Assembly (NCBI GenBank): GCA_910578885.1
Contig: CAJTSH010000052.1
Coordinates: 1 to 18,572 of the forward strand
DNA length: 18,572 nucleotides
DNA from: an uncultured Lachnospiraceae bacterium
GTDB lineage: Bacteria > Bacillota > Clostridia > Lachnospirales > Lachnospiraceae
Direction: 5' to 3'
The notes below the pieces were generated by a model that was given only the letters and a program-made list of their open reading frames with translations, ran no database searches and was not told the DNA's origin. Both the position numbers and the translations under genes were made by a program. Positions 13,679 through 18,572 of this stretch are shown piece after piece (position 1 is the stretch's first letter; each line of letters begins with the position of its first letter).

Positions 13679-14128
13679 TTATTTCTGTTTGACGTTCTGA
13701 TTCGGGTTTTTATAGGTCTCTTCGCAGTATTTGCAGCGGTATCTCTCCTTCTTTTCGTCGGCAAGAACGAAGATATGATCCAGCCCCTGCTCAATAGAGG
13801 TAATACAGCGTGGATTTTTGCATTTGATAACGTTAACGACCTGCTTCGGGAGATGAAGCTCTTTTTTCTCTACAATTTTGTCACCCTTAATGATATTTAC
13901 CGTGATGTTGTGGTCGATAAAGCCTAAGATATCTAGGTCAAGAGCATCAATAGGGCATTCTACCTTGATGATGTCTTTCTTTCCCATTTTATTACTTTTG
14001 GCATTTTTTATAATGGCAACACTGCAATCCAGACGGTCTAATTTCAGGTCATGATAGATGGAGAGGCTCATGCCCGCCTGAATGTGGTCTAATACAAAGC
14101 CTTCATGGATACCACTGATATTTAACAT
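13679..14128 (-). CDS. pyrI: Aspartate carbamoyltransferase regulatory subunit
   Basis: A 149-residue regulatory chain of aspartate carbamoyltransferase. The N-terminal part is the allosteric nucleotide-binding domain (HIQAGMSLSIYHDLKL, SNKMGKKDIIKVE). The C-terminal part is the zinc domain, with C103 and C108 (CKNPRC) and C132 and C135 (CKYC), which contacts the catalytic chain. Residues 44-51 include the typical MGKKD. It overlaps the end of pyrB by 7 bases (pyrB ends TGTTAA, within which the pyrI ATG frame begins), so translation is likely coupled. An AAGGAG lies about 10 bases before its ATG, inside pyrB. Its presence indicates an E. coli-like dodecameric, allosterically regulated enzyme rather than the bare trimer of Bacillus. 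Confidence 0.96.
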   Translation of the reverse strand: MLNISGIHEGFVLDHIQAGMSLSIYHDLKLDRLDCSVAIIKNAKSNKMGKKDIIKVECPIDALDLDILGFIDHNITVNIIKGDKIVEKKELHLPKQVVNVIKCKNPRCITSIEQGLDHIFVLADEKKERYRCKYCEETYKNPNQNVKQK

Positions 14129-15054
14129 TTAATGTCGTCTCCTTTCCATTTCAGAAGCGTAAGAATTAAAGCCATGCGGACGTATACGCCATACTGTGCC
14201 TGCTTAAAATAAGCGGCTCTTGGATCGTCATCCACGTCTACAGCGATTTCGTTGACACGGGGCAGCGGGTGTAAGACCAGCATGTCCGGCTTTGCAAGTT
14301 CCATTTTCTTTCTATTGAGAATGTAGAAATCTTTCATACGGATGTAATCTTCTTCATTGAAGAAACGCTCCTTCTGTACTCTTGTCATATAGAGGATGTC
14401 AAGCTGCGGCATTGCCTGCTCTAAACGCTCCACCTCTTCAAAGGGAACCTTGTTCTTCTTTAATACATCCTCGCGGATATATTCGGGAACTTTCAGCTCC
14501 TCAGGAGAAATCAGGACAAACTTTACATTTTCATACCGAATCAGGGCGTTGATCAAGGAATGTACGGTACGTCCAAACTTCAAGTCACCGCAGAGTCCGA
14601 TTGTAATATCTCCAAGCCTTCCCTTTAAGGAACGAATCGTGAGCAAATCTGTCAGAGTCTGGGTCGGATGCTGATGTCCGCCGTCTCCGGCATTGATAAC
14701 TGGAATCTGGGATTTCTGGGAGGCTACAAGAGCTGCGCCCTCCTTCGGGTGACGAATTGCAGCAATGTCTGCATAACAGGAAATGACACGCATGGTATCA
14801 GAAACGCTTTCGCCCTTAGCGGCGGAAGAACTGTCAGCACCGGCAAAACCAAGAACAGAGCCGCCAAGGTTAAGCATAGCAGCTTCAAAACTCAGCCTTG
14901 TACGCGTGCTGGGTTCATAAAAGCAGGTAGCAAGTTTTCTTCCATCACATGCATGAGCATATTTGTGAGGATTATTTTCAATATCGTTCGCTAAATCTAA
15001 GAGATTGTCCAGTTCCTCAACGGACAAATCCAGCGGACTCATCAAATGTCGCAT
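14122..15054 (-). CDS. pyrB: Aspartate carbamoyltransferase catalytic subunit
   Basis: A 310-residue catalytic chain that joins carbamoyl phosphate and aspartate in the first committed step of pyrimidine synthesis. Carbamoyl-phosphate binding FYEPSTRTRLSFE (45-57), the mobile loop SSSAAKGES with catalytic Lys80, INAGDGGHQHPTQ (120-132) and the late HPLPR loop are all present. I place the start at base 15054 (MRHLMSPLDLS), because AGGAGG lies at 15066-15061 with 6-base spacing and the resulting length is typical. An in-frame ATG at 15087 would add 11 residues with no ribosome site. It forms an operon with pyrI. The predicted promoter leaves a leader of only about 47 nt, too short for a PyrR-type attenuator. 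Confidence 0.97.
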   Translation of the reverse strand: MRHLMSPLDLSVEELDNLLDLANDIENNPHKYAHACDGRKLATCFYEPSTRTRLSFEAAMLNLGGSVLGFAGADSSSAAKGESVSDTMRVISCYADIAAIRHPKEGAALVASQKSQIPVINAGDGGHQHPTQTLTDLLTIRSLKGRLGDITIGLCGDLKFGRTVHSLINALIRYENVKFVLISPEELKVPEYIREDVLKKNKVPFEEVERLEQAMPQLDILYMTRVQKERFFNEEDYIRMKDFYILNRKKMELAKPDMLVLHPLPRVNEIAVDVDDDPRAAYFKQAQYGVYVRMALILTLLKWKGDDIKC

Positions 15055-15083
15055 AAGATTCCTCCTGTGTTGTATTGTGTTGT

Positions 15084-15095
15084 TCAAATATTTGA
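15084..15095. promoter_or_regulatory. 12-bp perfect palindrome in the pyrB leader
   Basis: TCAAATATTTGA is fully self-complementary. It lies just downstream of the predicted pyrB transcription start and 18 bases upstream of the AGGAGG. This is a suitable place for a repressor operator, though short A/T palindromes also arise by chance. Confidence 0.35.
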
Positions 15096-15107
15096 CGCTT
15101 GTATCCT

Positions 15108-15136
15108 ATCATATAATACTTGTTCCTAAAATTCAA
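15108..15136 (-). promoter_or_regulatory. Promoter of pyrBI
   Basis: On the minus strand, TTGAAT (15136-15131) and TATGAT (15113-15108) are separated by 17 bases. The predicted start near 15101 lies about 47 bases before the pyrB ATG. No attenuator hairpin is visible in that leader. Confidence 0.75.
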
Positions 15137-15332
15137 GATAAGCCATATACAAAATGTAAAAATATGATATAAAATGAAAAACAAAGGAAAGAATAGAAAA
15201 AAGTGGAAAATTTATTGACATATGGAATTCTGGCCGTTAAGGGTGGTAATTTCATTTGCTTTATTGTAGAATGGAGAAGAAGATAAAGCACAGAGAAGAG
15301 TATGCTGTGATATGCATAGAACGGAGGAAAAC

Positions 15333-15740
15333 ATGTCAGATAATAAAAATGTGGAAACAGAAAATTTGGATCAGGCTCAGCCAGTATTTACGGAGCGTAA
15401 GCGTCTCTTGTTTTTCGGGCTGCCGTGGACATTTACGAAATATATCATTAAGCCGGATATTATTACAAGGGATGCCGGATTATTTAAAATCGAGGAAGAT
15501 GATTGTTACATGTATAAGGTGCAAGATGTAAAGCTGACGGTGACATTGATGGAGAGAATTTTTAAGCTGGGAACAGTAATCTGTTATACCGGTGATGTGA
15601 CAGATAAGGAGCTGACGCTGGTACATATCAAGCATGCCAGAGAAGTAAAAGATTATATCTTAAAGGCGTCTGAGACCGCAAGACGGAAGCGTCGGACATT
15701 AAACACGCTGGATATCGGTGCAGGAGATTTGGAGGATTAA
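15333..15740 (+). CDS. PH-domain-like small protein
   Basis: A 135-residue protein. After a polar N-terminal 20 residues, the pattern RLLFFGLPWTFTKYIIKPDIITRDAGLFKIEEDDCYMYKV then VKLTVTLMERIFKLGTV resembles the bacterial PH-like fold (bPH/DUF304 type). There are alternating beta strands, a conserved YxIxxDxIxxxxGLF-like segment and a final helix (VKDYILKASETARRKR). The family has no general assigned function. ATG 15333 was chosen because GGAGG lies at 15323-15327 with 6-base spacing; ATG 15312 would add seven residues. It is divergent from pyrB and ends in a strong terminator. A TTGACA at 15215-15220 lacks a good -10 partner. No clear membrane helix is present, so it is probably cytoplasmic or peripheral. 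Confidence 0.72.
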   Translation: MSDNKNVETENLDQAQPVFTERKRLLFFGLPWTFTKYIIKPDIITRDAGLFKIEEDDCYMYKVQDVKLTVTLMERIFKLGTVICYTGDVTDKELTLVHIKHAREVKDYILKASETARRKRRTLNTLDIGAGDLED

Positions 15741-15789
15741 TTTCATCGGTCAGCCTGCATAAATCGAGAAATAGGCAGAAATACCTGAC

Positions 15790-15847
15790 AAAAGCAAAAC
15801 CCTTTTGTTCAGCCGTAAAGCTGAACAAAAGGGTTTTTGCTTTTTTA
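15790..15847. terminator. Strong bidirectional terminator between the PH-like gene and the minus-strand KTR/CmpB gene
   Basis: AAAACCCTTTTGTTCAGC (15796-15813) pairs perfectly with GCTGAACAAAAGGGTTTT (15820-15837) around a 6-base loop, and the stem continues imperfectly outward. TTTTGCTTTTTT follows on the plus strand and a similar T-rich tract on the minus strand. The stop codon of the converging gene (15847-15845) overlaps the plus-strand T-run. Confidence 0.93.
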
Positions 15848-16432
15848 TGCAGCCGTTTCTGTAGTGTCTAGAATTTTTTCAAAAATCAATCCTGCAGCCA
15901 TCCAGAAAGGCGCATAGTCAAGGCGAATCAGACCGTCTACATTCGCTTTGGAATCACTGTAGTCCCAAGGACAGAGGTTATGGCGTTTTAGAAGAGAACC
16001 GCTCACGTATTCACAGGTGAAGATGCCGGCGGAATAAATACCTCCTCGACAAATCGCCGGCAGATTTTTGATAAGTTTGTGAACCGGGCAGATAATTGCC
16101 GCCATACCATAAATGGGAAACATCCAGATAGAAGTTTGCCCTATCAATTTTCGGTTGCTTTTGCAGAGAGAGCCGATGGAGGTGAAGAGGATTTCCATAC
16201 ACCATCCGGTCAATCCGCAGATTAAAAAATTCTTTTTCATAATATTGAAGTATTTCCAGTGGCAAGAAAAACATGTATGGGATTTTTTTGAAATGAAAGT
16301 TATCAGAGTGAAAATTTCCTGTTTACATTTAGGGCAAAAAAGAGGAAAATTTTTTAATTCTGTGTCTGCCCGTGTCTGCAACCTCGTTTTATTTCCGCAG
16401 ACAGGGCAATATATCCATTGCAAAGTTTGCAT
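15845..16432 (-). CDS. Cysteine-rich KTR zinc ribbon fused in frame to a CmpB-type membrane protein
   Basis: A 195-residue open frame built of two normally separate proteins. Residues 1-39 match the small cysteine-rich KTR protein often found in Firmicute mobile elements, with CPVC (9-12), NKTRLQ, ELKNFPLF and CPKC (33-36). After residue 39 that similarity stops. From Met65 (base 16240) the sequence matches the putative ABC-transporter permease family ABC_trans_CmpB: GWCMEILFTSIGSL, GQTSIWMFPIYGM, a CEYVSG segment, CPWDYSD and RLDYAPFW, with about four hydrophobic segments. Residues 40-64 look like translated non-coding leader. The KTR start has AAGGAG 8 bases upstream; the internal Met65 has only GGAAA. 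It may be a deletion fusion or two overlapping translation units. Transport activity is not established for this family. Confidence 0.75.
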   Translation of the reverse strand: MQTLQWIYCPVCGNKTRLQTRADTELKNFPLFCPKCKQEIFTLITFISKKSHTCFSCHWKYFNIMKKNFLICGLTGWCMEILFTSIGSLCKSNRKLIGQTSIWMFPIYGMAAIICPVHKLIKNLPAICRGGIYSAGIFTCEYVSGSLLKRHNLCPWDYSDSKANVDGLIRLDYAPFWMAAGLIFEKILDTTETAA

Positions 16433-16453
16433 TGAACTACTCCTTCTTTCAGA

Positions 16454-16978
16454 CTACTTCTTAAAAATATCAACTGCATGGCTCGTAACTCCTAATAAAT
16501 CTTCGCGCTCACAAATAGCAAAGTGATATTTCAGATATAGTTGAAATGTTTCACTGTCCATAGCGTCAATAGCTTCTCGCATAAGTAAAGAGCAACCGTC
16601 CGCCGCAATATAGTGAAGTCTGGTTGTTGGGAATATTGACATTAAATCATCTATATCCTCTTTACGGACAAGTTCAAACAAATCCTTTGGTTCCGATTTT
16701 GCGGCAAAAATTATACCCCCCTGCTTTGTTACGCGGATTGCTTCACGGATTGCCTGTTCCTTATCCTCTTTCGTATAAAGATGATATAGAGGATCTAACA
16801 GAAGTGTAATGTCATACTGATTGTCTGGAAAAGCAGACAAGTCTAAGGCATTTCCTTGAATAATAGAAATAATTTCATGTGGTAAAGTATTTCTTTGGAA
16901 AACCTCTATGTTATGTTCTATCAACTCTACTGCGTCAACTGTATAGCCTTGACGCGCCAACGTATGAGAATATCTACC
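16454..16978 (-). pseudogene. Class I SAM-dependent methyltransferase, N-terminally truncated
   Basis: The minus-strand frame reads GRYSHTLARQGYTVDAVEL, NIEVFQRN, GNALDLSAFPDNQYDITLLL, DPLYHLYTKEDK, AIRVTKQGGIIFAAK, typical of motifs after SAM motif I of a class I methyltransferase. Family members begin about 45-60 residues earlier, with a motif of the form DxGxGxGRYS. Here only the final GRYS remains, preceded by unrelated residues (NKICKK) and an in-frame TAA near 17009. A TTG at 16960 could start a 168-residue product, but with no strand 1 or glycine loop, SAM binding is very unlikely. It ends 21 bases before the KTR start, so the two were probably one transcription unit. Its original substrate is unknown. 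Confidence 0.75.
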
Positions 16979-17046
16979 TTTCTTGCAAATCTTATTAAAT
17001 GTTTTTTAGCCACTAAAAGCAGATAAAAAATTTAACAGCATTTCTT

Positions 17047-17361
17047 CTATATCATCATTTTCCAATGACATTTTTCCTCTTTTGCAAACGCTATGTAGGA
17101 AAGTGGCAGAAGCAGACAAGGTTTTACTTCCGTAGACATCTTATAATTCGCAACATACTGATTATAGTATTCAAAAGCAAAATCAAGAAAATCCTTTTTC
17201 AATTCCTCCATGTTTTCATAACAGGTAAACATGGGATGTGTAGAACATTGTAACTTATTTGCTATCCTCCTTGCATTTACGCTTTCAAATCCTGTTTCCT
17301 GTGTAATTTTCAAAACAGCGTTCAAAATCATGGATTTTGTTATTTTGACTTTTGGTGGCAT
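17047..17361 (-). pseudogene. TetR/AcrR-type regulator lacking its C-terminal domain
   Basis: A 104-residue frame. Residues 1-50 are a TetR DNA-binding domain (KITKSMILNAVLKITQETGF, then VNARRIANKLQCST). The sequence continues through the first ligand-domain helices (ENMEELKKDFLDFAFEYYNQYV, LLPLSYIAFAKEEK), then ends abruptly with CHWKMMI and stop. TetR proteins usually have about 180-200 residues, so most of the ligand-binding and dimer domain is missing. Just past the stop, another frame reads MSLENDDIEEMLLNFLSAFSG then stop (17066-17001); it may be a displaced C-terminal end. ATG 17361 has AGAGAGG about 7 bases upstream. It sits directly upstream of the truncated methyltransferase, and both ends point to a deletion between them. 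Confidence 0.7.
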
Positions 17362-17422
17362 AATATTTCCTCTCTTTACAGTTTTGTTATGTTACGAGTG
17401 TTATGCAACTGTTGTTATATAT

Positions 17423-17439
17423 TAAAGCGGATATGTCAA
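17423..17439 (-). promoter_or_regulatory. Possible -35 element for the TetR-type gene
   Basis: On the minus strand TTGACA occurs at 17439-17434. The region that follows is A/T-rich (TATATAAC), but the best -10 matches give spacers of 14 or 16 bases. A GTTATG direct repeat with 14-bp period lies between this and the ATG and could be an operator. Support is weak. Confidence 0.35.
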
Positions 17440-17466
17440 TATGATTTTCAAATTTTCACCGACTTT

Positions 17467-17541
17467 TCGCCTTTCTGCAAGGCAGTATATAAGATAATAT
17501 GCTCTATTCTGGCTAATAGATGTCCTCGCAGATTAAGGCGA
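17467..17541. repeat. Imperfect inverted repeat between the lipoprotein and TetR genes
   Basis: TCGCCTTTCTGC (17467-17478) and GCAGATTAAGGCGA (17528-17541) are complementary apart from a 2-base bulge, with about 49 bases between them. There is no T-run of terminator form next to either arm. It lies just after the lipoprotein stop on the minus strand and could be a weak terminator or an old element end. Nothing else is recognisable in 17362-17549. Confidence 0.35.
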
Positions 17542-17549
17542 TTGTATTT

Positions 17550-18323
17550 TTATTTAGTGATTTCTGTTCCCGCGTTGTGAATTTTAATCATATAAATGCC
17601 ACAAGGCGATAGTTTCATATTTTCGGTAGACAAGCTATTTGCAAGTTCAGTGGACTTGTCTATGAGCATTTTTTTAATATCGCCGCCCACAATTTCTTCT
17701 TCACTTAGACCATTCAAGTAATTTTGCATTTCTTCTTTGAATGTCAGCAACGCCTTATCTCGCTCCGCTACTGTAACAAGTTTTGGGGCGTTGATAGAAT
17801 ACGCGACATTCGCCTCAACGAAACAGGAAAAATTATATACTGTTTCCCCGTCCTCGTCCAGATAGTCGCATGGTCTGCTTTGTTTGGAGAGTGGCATAGA
17901 AAATGTAAGTTCTTCTTCCATATGCTCGCAGTATAATTCCTGAGACGAAAAGGTTATCGTGGTTGTGAAAAAGTCGTAGTTTTCGTCACTTGGGGATATG
18001 GTGCTACCCACATCAGCTACTGCGGCAAGGAACTCTGTCAATTCATCGGGTGTCGGTGCAAGCGTCGTGTTAAAATCGGCTATGCTATGCTCCCCGTAGT
18101 TCTCGGTCTTGTATGCAATCAGCTTTTCATATGCAGCAGACGCAGTAGGGGAAACAGTCGGGCTTGAAGCCCCGGTGGTTGACGTTACAGGTTGGCTAAT
18201 AGTAGTTTCGCCACTCGGTGCAGTAGCATTGTTTTGTTCGGGCGAAGAATTTCGTCCTGCGCACCCTGTTAGCGCACTTACCATTAAGAGGGCGGCAAAG
18301 ATGATGGGTAAACATTTTTTCAT
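17550..18323 (-). CDS. Predicted lipoprotein of unknown function
   Basis: A 257-residue secreted lipoprotein. The signal peptide has a KK n-region, a hydrophobic core (PIIFAALLMVSA) and a lipobox LTGC, with Cys21 as the lipid-anchored residue. Residues 22-63 are a Ser/Thr/Pro-rich linker, as in cell-surface lipoproteins. The remainder (about 64-257) is an acidic soluble domain with four further cysteines (LYCEHM, RPCDYL, FSCFVE, SPCGIY) that could form disulfides. I recognise no family. AAAGGAG lies 8 bases before the ATG. The promoter region carries a direct repeat of the response-regulator type, and a sensor kinase gene ends 163 bases upstream on the same strand, so it may be a target or accessory of that two-component system. 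Confidence 0.8.
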   Translation of the reverse strand: MKKCLPIIFAALLMVSALTGCAGRNSSPEQNNATAPSGETTISQPVTSTTGASSPTVSPTASAAYEKLIAYKTENYGEHSIADFNTTLAPTPDELTEFLAAVADVGSTISPSDENYDFFTTTITFSSQELYCEHMEEELTFSMPLSKQSRPCDYLDEDGETVYNFSCFVEANVAYSINAPKLVTVAERDKALLTFKEEMQNYLNGLSEEEIVGGDIKKMLIDKSTELANSLSTENMKLSPCGIYMIKIHNAGTEITK

Positions 18324-18382
18324 AGCAGAATCTCCTTTCTGTGAACAACGGTTTTTTTGTTACCTTTTCCGAGTACAGTTAA

Positions 18383-18414
18383 AGAATACCGTCCTAACTT
18401 GAATCTACTTTGAA
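18383..18414 (-). promoter_or_regulatory. Lipoprotein promoter with OmpR-class direct repeat
   Basis: On the minus strand, TTCAAAGTAG (18414-18405) and TTCAAGTTAG (18403-18394) form a direct repeat with 11-bp period. TATTCT (18388-18383) follows 5 bases on as a likely -10. There is no good -35; the repeat covers that position. Repeats of this period placed over the -35 are typical of activation by OmpR/PhoB-class response regulators. Confidence 0.55.
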
Positions 18415-18441
18415 TTGAATATGTTTTTTGTGTGGAGATAG

Positions 18442-18469
18442 AAAAAGCGGCAAGCTAACTGCTCGCCGC
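18442..18469 (-). terminator. Terminator after the sensor kinase gene
   Basis: On the minus strand GCGGCGAGC (18469-18461) pairs with GCTTGCCGC (18455-18447, one G-U) around a 5-base loop, followed by TTTTT. It lies 16 bases after the kinase stop and separates the kinase from the lipoprotein gene. Confidence 0.88.
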
Positions 18470-18485
18470 CTTTGAAATATAAGTG

Positions 18486-18572
18486 CTAAAACTGTACGGA
18501 AACGATAACACCTTGAATAGTATTAGCAATTTCAATTTTCGCACCATGCAAATCAAAAATTGTTTTTACAAT
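18486..18572 (-). CDS. Sensor histidine kinase, C-terminal end only
   Basis: The minus strand from the window edge reads 28 codons, IVKTIFDLHG, then AKIEIANTIQGVIVSVQF and TAG. This is the usual ending of a HATPase_c domain in sensor histidine kinases: the helix after the G-box, followed by the last beta strands. The G2 box and everything before it lie outside the window. A response regulator gene would be expected next to it, upstream on the same strand. The call rests on a short segment but the pattern is characteristic. Confidence 0.7.
   Translation of the reverse strand: MVKTIFDLHGAKIEIANTIQGVIVSVQF

Noticed and set aside
15055..15087. Longer pyrB start at 15087
   Set aside because: It has no ribosome site and would put AGGAGG inside the coding region. 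The ATG at 15054 gives the usual length.
15215..15243. TTGACA as a promoter for the PH-like gene
   Set aside because: The -35 is perfect, but the 17-base position holds TAAGGG, and other -10 candidates are badly spaced. Too weak to list as a feature.
16113..16526. Plus-strand frame of 137 codons opposite the KTR/CmpB gene
   Set aside because: It is antisense to a gene with clear family motifs and has no ribosome site or domain.
1..18572. CRISPR array, insertion sequence or prophage genes
   Set aside because: I saw no regularly spaced repeats, transposase, integrase or phage genes. The signs of mobility are limited to the KTR, TetR and methyltransferase remnants.

Overview
This window looks like chromosomal DNA from a low-to-moderate G+C Firmicute, most likely a gut-type member of the Clostridia close to the Lachnospiraceae. 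The reasons are the dgt-dnaG-rpoD-trmK-nif3 gene order, strong AGGAGG-type ribosome sites, a class A RNase P RNA, a DUF5685 gene beside a J-domain gene, and separate pyrB and pyrI genes. The family assignment is inference; no species is claimed.

Layout. Positions 1-352 hold two divergent tRNA-Leu genes: CAA anticodon on the minus strand, cut by the window edge, and CAG on the plus strand. Each has a recognisable sigma-70 type promoter. An aldo/keto reductase with two ferredoxin-type cluster motifs follows the CAG tRNA terminator. From 1703 to 8992 runs a long plus-strand housekeeping block: dgt, dnaG (primase), rpoD (main sigma factor), trmK (tRNA m1A22 methyltransferase), a Nif3-family protein, and a nucleoside kinase fused to a ThrRS-like N-terminal half. 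The dgt leader can fold into two competing hairpins, one of which would cover the ribosome binding site.

Positions 9008-9472 hold rnpB with its own promoter and terminator. It is followed by a PilT-like ATPase whose nucleotide-binding site has lost its main catalytic residues. A second plus-strand operon (about 10684-12823) encodes a small membrane protein with a zinc ribbon, a DUF5685 protein with aspartate-rich motifs like those of class I isoprenoid synthases, and a J-domain protein with a cysteine-rich tail. Its leader contains a nested two-stem structure. Next is a complete hicAB toxin-antitoxin pair, with a likely operator inside the promoter spacer. It converges on the minus-strand pyrBI operon (aspartate carbamoyltransferase). 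A small PH-domain-like protein gene is divergent from pyrB.

From about 15845 to the end the minus strand looks like accessory DNA with deletion scars. It holds a cysteine-rich KTR zinc ribbon fused in frame to a CmpB-type membrane protein, a methyltransferase that has lost its N-terminus through SAM motif I, a TetR regulator that has lost its C-terminal domain, a lipoprotein, and the last residues of a sensor histidine kinase. The lipoprotein promoter carries an 11-bp-period direct repeat typical of OmpR-class response-regulator sites, which may link it to the kinase upstream. The strongest leads are the active-site-less PilT paralogue, the DUF5685 operon, and the two structured leaders.
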